From NCBI GenBank assembly GCA_032433595.1, contig JASWJB010000076.1:1-64000 (forward strand): 64,000 nt of DNA, read 5' to 3'. Shown here piece after piece: positions 12,901-25,199 of the stretch. How positions within the stretch are numbered: the first letter of the stretch is position 1; each line of letters opens with the position of its first letter. A program made the position numbers and the translations under genes. The notes under the pieces were generated by a model that was given only the letters and a program-made list of their open reading frames with translations, made no database searches and was not told the DNA's origin. This stretch comes from Conoideocrella luteorostrata (Eukaryota > Ascomycota > Sordariomycetes > Hypocreales > Clavicipitaceae).

Positions 12901-15149
12901 CCTTGAGCAGAGGTTCTTTCCCCGCTGTTGGAGCTATAAATGCATTGACGAAAATAATTGGTGGTTGCGGCAACTGCAGCTCAATTGACGGTTTGTTGTT
13001 GATCGGAGTGACCGAAGACCGCGAGGTATCCTTTTCATCGTATCCGTTATTGCGCAAAAACAAGTCGCTGATCGTTTCACGTCCATCGTGTCGCTCCTCA
13101 AGGAGAAGATATTCCTGGATTCGACGAAAGCAGCTTAATATTGACGTAAACAAAGGGTATGAGTTCATTATACGACGTAACGGCAGCTCTGTCAGCGCAA
13201 TGAAAGCCAGGGTCGTAAAGGTATCGGCTGCAGTCAATCCATTTTTGAACTTGGTCCAAAAGAGTGCAGCAGTGATGATGAGAATTGGCGCAAGCGTGCC
13301 ACTCAAAATTGCTGGCGAGAAGGTTAGCCGATGCTACTTTTGCGGAGAGACAAAGAACCAATGGAGATGACGGACAAACTGATTTCATCATTACCCAGAT
13401 CACCCTAAAGCTTTTCGATTGTGTCATCTCAGTTTCTCGTAGCTCTTGGACTCTTTCGCCTACTATATTCTTAAGTCCTGTCATCCTGATACTCTTGATC
13501 TGCGAAAGAACACTTGAAGTAATCGCTACTCGCCTCTCAATCTGCTTGTTCCACGATGATCGTGCTGGCATCATGGCTTTGCCGAAGAGATAAGCGCTAA
13601 CCGTGGTGACTAATTAAAGATGAGTAAAGGAGGACAACGGCCTAGAGACAGGGGAATAAAAATGGAGGTGTGAGCATACGAAGAGCTGGAATGACGATAA
13701 GAAACGTTGCCGGGCCTACTTCCGTGGATATAAAGTATGCTCCGAGGCCAAATTCGATCACACTGGCCCAGATATCATGGAACTTAGGTAGACCAATCGC
13801 CAAACCCTCAACATCTGTGCTCATTAATGTGATAGCGGCTCCGTTCCTCGCATCAAGCTGATTTAGGACAAAATTCTTCTTGAGAATTTGAGAGATCAAA
13901 ATTCCACGAAGGCGGGTGATTAAACGATAGTTCATGTGAGTGTAGCTGGCAGTGGTCATCTACGATGTATGTAAGCATTCAGTTGCCACAAGATACGATT
14001 TGTTCTTACCGCTTTTCCAAGATAGACCAGCATAGTAGCGCCAATTAGACCATTTCGAACGCTAATTGACGGATTTTCCTCTCCTAGAAACCGAACGATG
14101 CGCTGCAGCAAGAAGGGCTGGCTGAAGGTAAAGCCGATATTGAGTAGCCGTGGGAGCACGACGGCAAAGAATGGCCAAAATAATGTCAAAAAGGACGCCC
14201 TAAGTAAACAGTAAGGGGATTGTTTACCTAGGGTGATAATCATAGTTAGTGCCGGGAGTTTAACCTCAATCATCCTTTTTCACCCGTGTGAGGGCAAGAA
14301 AGGAATGGCAGCCGAGTCTCACTTACGCCTTTGCCAGATGGGCTCGAATCTTGTAGTGAGTTGTTCGGAGCTAAATTCACTTCCCAGACTGCCGAGATGG
14401 TCCACCTTTAGAATATTCCGAAAGCCGAGGAGAAATGTGGAATTCAGCCAAATAAACAGAGAACGGTTCCAAAACCCGCTGGCACTTTCTTTGCTCAGAG
14501 ACTCTTTCAGCTTAGGGTTTCTGATGTGCTCTTTCTTCGGGATCTCTTCCAGCAATACAAGGACAAGCTTAATCACAGCGGTGGCAGCGGATAAGCCGCC
14601 ATGAACTCTGAGACCAGGTCGCAATAGGTATGATCGTGATTTGACAATATCAAATAGCAATGTCAGCCCGAGGTATAGGCTGATCAAAGATGATGATCGG
14701 AGGGAGTGACGATGCTCCAAATTAATGACTGCCACAATACACATAGCTCCAACACAAGACAAGGACGTGGCGGCTAGGGAAGCAGCAGATGGATCGACAG
14801 GCAAAGTCGCGCATGTGACGAGACTTGCAATCTCGGTGCCAAGAAGTCCTCCGGTAGCGGCCTGCGAAGCGTGTTCAACCGCGTAAATAACCTCGTCTCA
14901 TCGGCGGGGAAGAAAAGGAAGAAATAAACTTACCAATTTTGCCCATAGCAGAGCGCTGCCCGTGACGTATATGGGCGATCTGAAGTAATAAAATAGGTAG
15001 AAAGGTGATGCAATAATGAGCAAGCCAGATGGGATAATAGTGAAGATAGCATGCTCAAACAACAGAGTAAAGTCAAATTGAGGCCAGAGCTGTGGTCCGA
15101 ACTCATCGTCCCCAACGGCTCCAATCGCTCTCATGACCAGATTGGACAT
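9938..15149 (-). CDS. ABC-C (MRP-type) multidrug transporter, 15 exons
   Basis: A complete ABCC exporter on the minus strand. Exons (5' to 3') are 15149-14934, 14861-14327, 14227-14010, 13959-13680, 13609-13376, 13311-12557, 12487-12325, 12270-11953, 11895-11787, 11732-11661, 11596-11546, 11483-11419, 11343-10728, 10665-10570 and 10499-9938. They join in frame to 1429 aa. The N-terminus (DEFGPQLWPQFDFTLLFEHA) is typical of fungal ABCC proteins. NBD1 has GRTGSGKS, NLSGGQRQR and a Walker B VLDNVFSSLD, with Asn after the Walker Asp. NBD2 has GRTGSGKSS, FSHGQRQLL, LLVDEATSAVD and an intact H-loop His (VSHRPEAI). The 13375 donor (GTCCGT) is unusual and is the weakest junction. The intron pattern is shared with the transporter at the right edge of the window, so the two are paralogues. 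No neighbour reveals the substrate. Confidence 0.88.
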
Positions 15150-15947
15150 GATGACAAGTGCAACGCTCTGGTCGTCATATCATTTGATTGCGCAGGTTGG
15201 AGGCTTTGAGTTATGTACCAAGATCAAGCGGCTCCCTGGCGGCGGTGATGGCGGTTGGTGTGGGGGTGCATTAATTCTCTTAATTCTCCGGCTAGGCTGC
15301 GGAAAGGGCTTGTATGTGGTTGGCTCCACGCAGGCCAAGCCGCTCGCCGCCCAGCTATTTTAGGCAGGTCCTATGAGCCGTGTCTGGGGCGGCCTGGGAC
15401 CTGTTGGCTCAAAGCACCCCGGACGGAAGATGGCCGAGATAAGGGCAAACATCTTCCGTCCGGGGGCAATGGAAGATCTGCACTGGAGCACGTATTGAGT
15501 ACAGAGTACAAGTCATGGATGTTGGCACGGTAGCACTGCTGGGCTTTTGGTAGGTTGGGTTGGACTGGTGATTGGGAGTCTGGAGAGCCGAAGCCCATGC
15601 GGACTGCCACGAAATATCCTCGTTTTGTTAGAGCTATACTCATTGTCCTCCCATAACGTCTACTCGCCTACACTATGCCCTCAATGGCGCAAGACCAGTT
15701 GTCATGGAAGGAAACAGATACGCTCAATTGTCGTCTTGTTACTGTAAAAAAGCCACTGCGTTACCACATTCTGACGCTGGTCTAACTCTTGAATCGTGCT
15801 TAACAATGCTGTGTAACTCTCCGCGCGCACAAGATACAATCCACAGACGCCATTTCCTAGCTCAATCCCCTGGCCCATAAACAATGTTTCCTTCCTCAAT
15901 TGAAGCGTGTCTGCGGCCAAGCATGCCGCAAACAGTGCAGGTTTGTG
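15150..15947. other. Intergenic stretch, no gene seen
   Basis: Upstream region of the minus-strand ABC transporter and downstream of a possible small secreted-protein gene. A minus-strand open frame at 15702-15920 lies just beyond the stop of the 15948-16200 gene and could be an extra exon of it, but I found no convincing splice pair. Confidence 0.35.
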
Positions 15948-16200
15948 CTAGCCCTCCGCCGACAGTCCCGTGAGGTCTCCAACACCGTCGTGCTTCTGTC
16001 TTGTGCTGAGAGGGAACTTCAATGAAGCCGGGTCACGCCTCCATTGCTGAGATAGAGCAGTATCGGAGACTATGAATTGGGTGGTTAGCAGAAAGGAGGA
16101 GGCGGAACTGGTCAAGATGAGCCTCACCGGGGTGTGACAACACGAATGATGCACTTAGCAGGATGGATGTCACCAATCTGAAGACATTGGGGAGCAGCAT
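15948..16200 (-). CDS. Possible small secreted protein, two exons
   Basis: An ATG at 16200 begins a hydrophobic leader (MLLPNVFRLVTSILLSASFV) followed by a plausible signal-peptidase region. Splicing 16200-16128 to 16069-15948 (donor GTGAGG, acceptor CATAG, 58-bp intron) gives 64 aa. The mature part is hydrophilic and has no cysteines or recognisable domain. I do not recognise the family. It lies about 0.8 kb upstream of the ABC transporter, in the same orientation. It could equally be a chance open frame with a hydrophobic start; transcript evidence would decide. Confidence 0.35.
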
Positions 16201-19098
16201 TGTGTTGTCCTAGCGTTGCAATTTATCAGAAGCAAAGTCCAATATGAAGGTTTGACTACAAATCGAGGGGAAACAGCTCATGCGTCGCGACGTGGGAGAA
16301 TGGGGAGTATTATAGTTACGGCTGCCACCAAGATCGGACCTTTCTTTTCCACATCCTTTCCCACTATTCCGTACAATTTCCCGCCCCGCCGTCGCCGTCC
16401 GGACCTAGGCTCGAGGCGACGCGCATTTCCGGCCCTCATGCAATGGTTCTTTCCGACCCCGACTGAGCGTCGTTTTACTCTATCCCTGACCTATATTTCA
16501 GTGACCAACCCCGCCCGTCACGAAAAATGGCGCAGCCAGAGACGTCTTTGCATGTTCAGTTGTGACCCTTGCAGGGCGATTCGAAGACAAGAACAAAGTA
16601 CGGAGTACCCAGGTGCCAGTTCGCCGAAGACAACCCTAGACCTATCAACAGTCCCCAGTCAGATACTTGACTTTCGGCTGGCCCGCCGCCCATCGAACAA
16701 CTACCAACACTGTGGGTCCTTAGTTGAGTGGGTTCAACGGGGGTAGTTGTGATAACAAAAAGTCCACCGACATACACTAATGCTGCCGCGCCGTGGCTCT
16801 TTTGTCGCGATTCCAGCAAAGTGGATTGAGTTATTTATTGTACTGCATGTCGCCGATTCTGGCCCACCAAGCCTCCCGCGTGTACAGGGTCACCGCTTGC
16901 GACCCCGATTCTAGTCCGTCGCGGGGGAAAGTGCAAGCGGGGTAAACAGAACGGCGACCGTTTTAAAGGGAACGGGACAGAACTTCACTAAATGTCGTTG
17001 TACTGAGTTTCTACTTGTAGGACAATGAGGTGAATGGAAGAATCGAAGCGAGGCTCCGCAGGTTAGGCTGGCGGGATCACCGCCAATTATTTCTATGTGT
17101 GTTTGCCAGAGCGGGTTGCATTCACAGCAGCAATGCCCTCTCGTGAATGGCCACAAGATGATTCATTCGAAGAAATAAAATAAAATATAAAGAAAATCGC
17201 CGACATAAAGTTCTCTCTCACAAAAAGTGCGTGGAGAAAGAGGATCAGTCCTACATCGCCAAAGCTCACGCCATGCTTGTTCAGGCTCCCAGAGTCGGCG
17301 GTGCCCGGTATTCGGTTGTGGAGTTGAACTCGTGCCGAAAGTTGTCCTTCTCTCGGACTTCGACATGCTCCGTATCAGTGTTTCTGGGCTGTTAGTCGAA
17401 CGTCAAAGCAGGATAAAGAATGGCGACATGGATTAGCTTGGGGGCGGAAATGGGGAGATGGGCCGTTCACAGTACGGGGACGCTTCTTTGGAACACTCTA
17501 GTCGTGAACGAGTTTGCTATTGTGGAAGAGTGCTCTCAGGACGAGTATCGTCGTGCAAACGAGAGTAAGAGAAGTCAACAGACGCCGCCGCTTTCGCATG
17601 TTCAAGGGTTCAAATGACATTTTGACCCTCACCTGCCGCCCCCCTTTCCCGTCTCTAGTTGTTCTTGGAGTGTTCCAAAGCTGCTACATTATCGTCCGTA
17701 GCCGAGAACACTCCAACAAGAAGAGGCCTGCTTTTTGTCCCTTTATGGATCTTATTACGTTTTTAATGCACTCACATGCCTCTATTATTTTGGCAGACAT
17801 GTTGCTTGTACCGCGTGTAGCCGACGGTCTTGTGCCTTGAGAACATTCGCTCTGCCACCACAGACATTAGGGGAATGCAGAATACTTCAATATTTATATC
17901 TCTGAGGGGGGGGGGGAGAATTTTCTCGCTGGTTCAGTTTAACCTACTACTATTAGGCCACTAGGTGCCTAACTTGGTTTGCGAGTCCCGCCAAGTCAAG
18001 TCAAATCCTACAAGTAGAAAGCTTCAAATCATTTACAAATATAAAGCGGTCAAATCTATCTGTCACCCAGCCCGTTTATGCCGTACACTCTCCGTCTTCA
18101 GCAATTCTTAGTTTACAGGATGCCTCTGCGAGAATGAAAAAAGGAGGTACGGTATGGTTTGATGAGTGCGAGAACCACGCTATTGCTAAGCTATTATACA
18201 CACGCAAAGAAATTTAAGTAATACACTACCATATCCAGCTACCCTATGTCAAGTGTTACAATATACAACAATTACTGCGCATTAGAGCAGGTTCTCTTTG
18301 TTTTAACACCTTAAGATAGTCTGTCATACGACTCGGAAAAGTAATAAGAGCTTTAGGAGCAAATTCTACAGGGTAACCTTTTAGCTCAAAAAACCAACGT
18401 GAAGTCCCCAAATATTTAATGAAATTTACATAGAGCTCCTCGTTATCCATGCGAGTGATTCTAACGGCCGCCACTGTCTCTCGTTAACCTTATTTACTGG
18501 CACAGCTTCTATCTTCCCAGCTCTGCACGGGTTACCTGCGCCTGTGTGGGCGGCCTGCATTGCCGTCGAATTCGGCACTTCAAGGTTGAAAGTCAGGCCA
18601 ATGTCTTTGTTGCAATCTTGGGCTGACGAATAAGTCTAGACGTAGTATATCCAGGATGCGCCATATTCCAAGGTTGGCGACGGTTCTGTATGGACCGCAC
18701 AGTTGGACAATTTTAGCCGCTGCACATGACATAGCCATAAGAAGCAGCCATCTTTTCCATGAATATTTTTGGAGAATACAATCCAAGTCCGAACGAAATC
18801 ATTCCCGTCCCCAAGGCTCAATGGACCTGGCCAGCAGTAAAGCCACTCTTGCATGTCTCAGTTGTATGCATCTGAGCTAGATGGACTTCATTGAGGCAGC
18901 AATAGCCGCGAACCGGGTTTCCCTTAGAGCGGGACACTAGAAACGTCTGGATCTTTCCCTCGCCGTGACGTCTTCTGAGATCTTTCGCTTTGGAAATCGC
19001 AGCGGATGGGTAGCTCTCTTAGGCTCTGGGTCACCCAAGGCTCCTCGTACGTTTCTCGACGTCTTGTCTCTTTGCTATCATCAATCTATTACGTTATT
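16201..19098. other. Intergenic region, no gene seen
   Basis: About 2.9 kb with only short overlapping open frames. A minus-strand frame at 18256-18474 (72 aa) matches no family I know; a short block in it resembles sequence near 37790. The 9-mer TACGGAGTA occurs at 16599 and a run of ten or more G at about 17907. Probably decayed repeat sequence. Confidence 0.35.
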
Positions 19099-19248
19099 GA
19101 GGCCGGAGCAACTGCACAGTGGAAAGATGGTAGGAATACGTAGATTTGAATTGAAGATGATGTTGACGATGATCGATACCTTCCAAATTGAAGTGGAATT
19201 CCTTCCTTTTTATCCCTAGAGTCTGACTTTACTGATCTGGCGAATTCC
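19099..19248. repeat. Dispersed repeat shared with 43859-43987
   Basis: The block begins GAGGCCGGAGCAACTGCACA and runs through TACCTTCCAAATTGAAG to GAATTCCTTCC. It aligns with 43859-43987, which has the same order of motifs with substitutions and small gaps. Shorter pieces (GATGATGATTGAAGATGAATTCC-like) recur near 47560. The pattern suggests remnants of one LTR or MITE family, but I could not find termini or a target duplication. Confidence 0.5.
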
Positions 19249-19914
19249 ACGGTATCTTACAATTGACAGGGTCATCCGTAGCCCCTAGCTGATAGCCTCA
19301 TGCCGTTATAGCGGAATTTGCCTCCGTAACCTTAGCTATCTACGGCACTAGCCTTCCTGGCCGGAACTATTCGTATCTCAGCACAATCTCGTCAATTTCG
19401 TTGACTCATGGTGGTTCTTTCTCACCGTCGGACCAAGGAAAAACAGCACTTTTGAAGCGCCATGAAGACTAGAAAGTCCATGATCAGGACGCGGAGTAAT
19501 CTCTGCACGCCAGCCAATCTATCTTATTACCTAAATTATATCAGCCATCTTCAAGCTATCCTTGAGTTTTTAAACCTCGAACGCAAAGTAGCACGTCAAG
19601 TTAGAATGCAGGAGGACGTGAAGTCGTAGTGATTGTTGAAGTACAACCTTCCAGGTGGTCCTTCAGTGCTCTCAAGTGCTCATAGTCAAACGATGGGACA
19701 TCATCAAGGACTTGGAGTAAGAGAGCGTCCTCTCTACGACAGACATAAGTCTAGTGACTACATTGTGCGTATGGCACAATATAAATATAAGCCACATAAA
19801 TTTACCAGTCCATTAAAGTTATAGCTCTCTTGCGCTTTAGCCCGCGGAAAAGTAATGTAGTTATCAGAAGCAACCACTTTAACTCCAAAAGAGTTAAGCT
19901 AAGCTCACTGTAAA
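19249..19914. other. Intergenic region downstream of the NLR
   Basis: No gene is recognisable. It contains the 3' flank of the minus-strand NLR gene; no clear terminator or RNA gene is seen. Confidence 0.35.
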
Positions 19915-22900
19915 TTAGGCCCTAAAACTAACAGCGTCTTCCAGTTCGGCTGCTCCTTTAGACAAGAGTAATAGTTCGACCTCCTGGTGCTCATTCTCGA
20001 CTGCCAGCCGCAGTGGCGTCTGACATGAAATATTCTTTGCATCAATCTTAGCACCATATTCCAGCAGTAACTTAACATCGGCTATATGCCCGTTTTCGGC
20101 AGCCGACGACAGCGGCGTTTGACCAGAGTCATCCCCGGCCTCGATATTAGCCTGCCTGTCGAGTAATAGCTGCACTACACTCGCATGCCCCCTATCAGCA
20201 GCCCACGACAGTGGCGTTCGACCAGAGTTATCCTTGGCCTCGATATTAGCCTGCCTATCGAGTAACAGCCGCACTACACTCTCGTGTTTTCCTTCGGCAG
20301 CCCAAAGTAGCGGTGTAAAACTGCATCTGCTATCCTTCGCCTCCATATCAGCGTCACTCTCGATTAGCTTTTTGATAATAGCACAATGGCCATAGTGCGA
20401 TGCCAACATGAGATCTGTAACATTGCCAACTCGATAAAAACGGGTAGTTTTCCAATAAATCCTAGACCATACCCTGTAGCTCCTCGAACTTGTATTACAT
20501 ATTCTTAGAGTAAGAGGTATTATTGAATTATCGTCACCGATGCGCGCTTCGCGAAAGTGATCGCCCCAAGCTTTAGCTGAGTAATCTAAAAAGGCGCGGG
20601 AGTCGGTGCAACCGGAATCTGCACTCACAGCTGTAGGCAGATCATCGTCAGAAAGGCTTTCCCGACGAGAATTATTGGGTTCGGGTTCCCAGCTTGCGCA
20701 TACAAGATGGCTGGCTTCAAAATTATAGCAGTTCAGATAAATCACGCAGGCGTCCGCAAGCACATCATGTGCTTGGCTATCAGTAATAGAATGGCGCCAG
20801 CAGAGTTTTGATGGACCGGTCGCAGGTGGTTTGGCAAGAAGAAACTCGCGAACCGTTTGGTGTAGAAAATAAACTTTGCCCCTGTATATTGAGACCATTA
20901 ATCCACAGGATGATCTAAGACGCTTTTGAAAGTGCCTTTCGTCTTCCAAGTCGACATCATAAATAGACTCTGCCGTATCCTCTATACTCATAGCGATGTT
21001 CATTTCCGAGAGTGTCAGTGGTCTTCTCGCTGCCAAGATAATGCGTAAAGCTTTCCAGGCCATCAGATTTTGTGACTTGCCCAGAATTTGCTCATATGCC
21101 TCTTCAACAGTCTCAGGGAGTGCGGAAAGAGTGGATTCTATTCCCTTTTGCGTTTTTTTGAAACTTTCCTTCTCTAGGTAGTCAAACACAAGGCACACCC
21201 ACAGATAAGTGCGGTGAGGGATATCTTGTAGTTTTTTCTTCAAGCAGTTCTTAATTTTGCGGGGAAGACGTTGTTGGTTTGCGAGTTGCCCGACACGGTG
21301 TGTAATCACGTAATTTACCTCACGACTAATAGCGTCCGATTCTTCCTCTCCGGGAATGTGGATATTTTGAAACTTGCTGTCACGAAACTGGGATATAATT
21401 GTATCGTACGGCCGACTTGTTAGGAGGTACTTCAACTTGCCATGGTCGCTGCGAAATTGGTTCTTTAAATTGCGTAGCAGATCCTTAAAGTCCGGCTCAG
21501 CACATTCGTCTAAGGCGTCGAGTATTAAGATCACAGGCCCAGCCAGAGGATCTTTTACTGCATCTATAAGAATGGTCCAGAGCGATTGTGTCGAGTTAAT
21601 TAGCTTGTCCCCATCCTGTAGGAAATGCGACAGAGCATAGTCAATCAAGGGAGGTTTCTGAGAGAAGAGCTGGTGGAGTAGAGCACAAAGCGCATAGCAG
21701 ATCTTATTCTGGTCTTGTTCCTTGAAGAAAAAGTAGCAGATAGTTGAAGATTGTGGCAGACCCTCGTCAATCAGGTACCTGGCTAATACCGACTTGCCGC
21801 AGCCAGGATCTGCCGAGACCAGCAAGGGCCCTGAGTCCCGGTTAAGCCACTCGTGGAAATTTTCATGGCTAAGAAACCATTGGCATGTCCCTTCCACTCG
21901 GCCCTCCACGCGATTCTTATACCACTCATAGGTGGTGTCCTCTTTACTCCCGGTGAGACGGAACAATTGATGACACTGGCTCTGCTTATCTGACCATTCC
22001 CTCTTTTCTGCGTCTTTCTGGAGCTCAAGCTGTTTTTGTGAGACTCTTAGTTGCACTTCCTGGAGTTCTTGGAGGCCTGTGGTAATATTAGTGGCGTGGG
22101 CTTATACACGCTAATATTCTTAGGCTCTTTAAAGACTCACCTCTGAAAATATCACTGATACTCTTCTTGGTCTTGACACGGGTTTTAGGAACTTGGCATA
22201 GAAGATCTTTAGCATATGCAGCTGCCACAATTGCTGCATAGCCCTGCCACTCCTTGTTCTTGTGCGAGTCTGAGTAGTCACATATACCACGAATTACTAA
22301 GCATGGAAATTGGCTCATTAATCCAGCTGCTTCCATTTCGAAACAGAGGATGTCTTTCTCAGCTATAAGCTTATCCCGGATTGTAGCATCCTTAATCACC
22401 TGGTTCCCTGATGCAATTAAGCCATAATGAATGGTTGGGTTGTCCTCATGTCTTTCCCGCTGACGTCGCGATACTAATGTCGCCGGATCATTTCCGCAGC
22501 ACATAGCGCAGTTTGCCTCCTTATCCAGATGGACGACGTGAGATTGATATAACCGATCGGTCCCAGGGTCCGGTCGTCTGAATTCCCGTAATCTTTGGTT
22601 TCGCTCAAGAATGCTGTTAATGGTCTGATCAAATTTATGGCCATACATCTTATATTCAGACTTAAGGTCGTTCACTGCAGTTCGCAGAAATAATGGCGGT
22701 TGATCGAGATAGCCTGTGGCGTGGAAGGTTTTTTCTTGCATTGTCTTGCCAAAATCGTATTGGAAGACGCCACCGTGGCCACTTCCATGCTCACTAATCA
22801 CCAGATCGCCAAGGCGTATGTCGTGCTCCTGACTTGGTGCGCCGCCGCCAACGCCAACCATGAGGCCGAATCGAACGTTAGAGAAGCTGCGTATGAGGTC

Positions 22901-23419
22901 TTTAGCAACGCTTGCAGCGGCGGCTAAACCATACTCGCCCGCTGGTAAAACAGCGATGACAACGTCATGTTCCCCAACACTTCCTAGGGTATAGTTATTG
23001 TAGTCGTTCTTGGGCACATCACCAGGGCCTTCATGCTCTTCGTCCAGGAGGGCTCGAGCAGCGACATGCTCGGTACTTATCGCGCAAATCCAACCCACTG
23101 TATAAGCTGTTGGTGGCAGCTTTCGCTTTGGAGTTGGTGCTTTGCTCTGGTCTTGGCTCGAGGTTGCACGTGACGCGTTATGATTTCCATCTCCCGAAAA
23201 TTTGGCGGCAGGTTCTGAGATGATGTTGTGCTCGTCCTTCGATAGCTCCGCAGCGCTGGGATCTCGGCCACGTGGATGACGTTTGGCGTCCAAGGTCCAT
23301 TTCAGCCAGACGATATAAGCTGGTATAATGAGGAGCAGGCAGACCATAATGTTCCGCGCTAGTCTGTCTGACGAGGCAAAATCCGCCGAGAGGATCCCGG
23401 AGAGTGCGTCTAGAGACAT
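19915..23419 (-). CDS. Fungal NLR: membrane helix, PNP-like domain, NACHT, ankyrin repeats
   Basis: Two exons, 23419-22141 and 22076-19915, join through a clean 64-bp intron (GTGAGT..CCACAG) to give 1146 aa. Residues about 23-40 form a hydrophobic helix (MVCLLLIIPAYIVWLKW). Residues about 105-410 are a nucleoside phosphorylase-like (PNP_UDP) domain with VGWICAISTE, MVGVGGG and FEMEAAG motifs, common as the N-terminal domain of fungal NOD-like receptors. NACHT follows with P-loop ADPGCGKS (about 516-522) and Walker B LILDALDE. About five ankyrin repeats form the C-terminus (from about 985), two of them nearly identical in DNA. Such proteins are thought to sense non-self and trigger incompatibility or cell death; the role here is inferred from the family. 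I took the Met at 23419 because the open frame further upstream has no ATG. The N-terminal membrane anchor is unusual. Confidence 0.88.
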
Positions 23420-24180
23420 TGTGACGCAGGCGCTCGGGCACAAGTGCACCGTCGTCGGCGTTTTAATTGCGAGCCGAGCCGCGCCGCGCCCGCTTTCGAC
23501 TTGATGTGGTAGGCCGAATGGGGGATAATGAGGAGTTGGCACAGCTGAATGGTAGTTGACGAGGGATGAAATGCCTGGCGGAACTTGACCACGAAAGATT
23601 AGGTAAAAATTGTGCTTCCGTATATCTACCCTGGACAGCAATATTAGTCAGGTGAGGCAGCCTGATTCCTTTCCGGCCTTGATGCAGGCGCTGCTGGGTC
23701 ACTCGCTCAGCCATTTATATCGTCCGACGAATGATAACGACGTGCGCCCCACGGCAGCACGCATTAAATATGGTTTCGCGGCGCTACCCCTCCGAAATGG
23801 CTGTACATCACTGAGGACGCACATTACGGAATACGTCTTTATATTCTGCTGCTTGGCGCTCTCAGTGATATGGGCGGGCTCAAACAACCTATACTGCTGT
23901 CTGGTATTATCTGGGGCGGCCACAAAAGCGCAAAAATAGACGCGTGCTAGTTCATAACTGCCCCAGGCGGGCCGCACAATTGCAGCTTGACAATTGCAAT
24001 GGTTTAAGCCCCGCAGCTTGTCGCTGCTGCTCAATCAGCAACGAGATTTCCGCATTGTACTCCGTAGCTACAGTGTCTCTCATAGGCAGGAGCTCCCCGT
24101 TTGGCAATCAATGCGGGGCAAACATAGGATTAATCTACATGCCACCCCGTAGTAACTTCAAACCTCGCATCTCGTGGTCA
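23420..24180. other. Upstream region of the NLR gene
   Basis: The region presumably contains the NLR promoter. Short overlapping frames on both strands match nothing. The 9-mer TACTCCGTA occurs at 24058. Confidence 0.35.
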
Positions 24181-24250
24181 CGGGCACCGGGGCCACCATC
24201 GCTCGTCGCAGCGGTACTCCGTAGATCATTTTACGATCCAGTCACGGGAT
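24181..24250. repeat. Dispersed repeat shared with 37373-37440
   Basis: The sequence CACCGGGGCCACCAT, then GCTCGTCGCAGCGGTA and GATCATTTT, recurs at 37373-37440 with few differences. The copy here differs by an insertion that includes the 9-mer TACTCCGTA (24215-24223): GCGGTA-CTCCGTA-GATC here versus GCGGTA-GATC there. That gap suggests a short footprint inserted into one copy. Confidence 0.55.
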
Positions 24251-24529
24251 GAGCCGCCTGTTTGCTTGGTATGCGAACCCATGAGAGAACCACTGTGGCT
24301 GTTTAGATTGAGACTGCGGGGAAAGAATAGCTGTTCAAAATTTATTTTTGTGCGGTGCCTTGTATGCTCTTGATTACCTGCATTCTGATCGGCATGTTAT
24401 TTACACAGGTAACTCGGGCCTCGGATGGCACTTTCTGCGCTAAAGCTCAACTAATCGTGCTTCTTTCTAGATCTCAATATGGCCAAGACTCTGTTATCGC
24501 TAGCCTTAGCCGACTGCGTCTCGCTAAGG

Positions 24530-24790
24530 AGCGTGTAAGGAGCCAAGCAGTGTGTAAGTGGTGGTAAGTGGAGGTAAGTGGTGGGCTGCAAAAGTTGAAA
24601 GTGTGCGTGCAAAGGTGCAAGTGTGCTGTCCTGCAAAAAGTGAGCGTGCAAAGACAAGGAGCGTGCAAGTGGGCTGCAAGTGGGCTGCAAAAAGTTGAAA
24701 GCGAGCGTGCAAGCCGTGCAAGGGACTGCCCTCGAAAAGTGAACGTGCCCCCAAATAGTCGGAGCGTGCTGAACCGGCCGCCGCTGAACC
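24530..24790. repeat. Degenerate minisatellite of TGCAAGTG/CTGCAAAAGTTGAAAG units
   Basis: Units such as GTGCAAGTGGGCTGCAA and AAAGTTGAAAGTGTGCG repeat irregularly over about 260 bp, with GGTAAGTGGAGGTAAGTGG at one end. It abuts the end of the FHA fragment and is translated as low-complexity sequence on the minus strand. This looks like repeat expansion or an insertion that ended the old coding frame. Confidence 0.6.
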
Positions 24791-24794
24791 GTTC

Positions 24795-25164
24795 CATGTC
24801 TTGACAGGTTCCTGAGCAGAATCGCTTTCGTTCGTGGATTAAAAGTAATCGCGAACTGCTTCCTACTGAAGCCCTTGGTGCCAGGGGGGCTCAAAAAAAC
24901 GTCACAGCTCTCTGGGTTAGTGCCAAAAACAAAAAAACCGGTCGAATAATCGCGAGGGAAGTGATCAGCTGTGAAGCGTAGAGCGTCATCTTCTGTGGCA
25001 TCAGGGAGAAGGGGACTCGTGCGGCGCGGGACGAGGCGAGCTTTGAACAGAAGCTGCTCGGACGGCGCGGAATCATCGCTCAAGTTGCTTCCCCAAGTCT
25101 TGCTGGCGTGCTCTTGTCGGAAGCGACAGTATAGAAGTGAATTAAAAGGGGAAATAATATGCAT
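24795..25164 (-). pseudogene. FHA-domain protein, 5' fragment
   Basis: From an ATG at 25164 the minus strand encodes about 123 residues. They include FKARLVPR, a variable stretch, then GFFVFGTNPESCDVFL, GFSRKQFAITFN and ILLRNLSRHGT, the glycine/arginine/serine pattern of a forkhead-associated (phosphothreonine-binding) domain. In fungi such domains are often fused to a protein kinase. The frame then runs straight into the TGCAAG minisatellite, so no kinase part is present. I read it as a truncated copy. The first 30 codons lie in a roughly 100-bp segment that is also present inverted at 28205-28330. Confidence 0.55.
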
Positions 25165-25195
25165 GTAAATTGATGAATATTGACGATGACGATTG
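25093..25195. repeat. Inverted-repeat arm, partner at 28205-28330
   Basis: The segment reading GTCGGAAGCGACAGTATAGA, then GTGAATT and ATGTAAATTGATGAATATTG, is present in reverse complement at about 28205-28330 with scattered substitutions. The arms bracket about 3 kb of non-coding AT-rich DNA. It could be an eroded inverted duplication or the ends of a decayed element. Confidence 0.6.
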
Positions 25196-25199
25196 ATGA

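Noticed and set aside
23420..23641. N-terminal extension of the NLR open frame by 74 residues
   Set aside because: The extension has no ATG; the first Met is at 23419.
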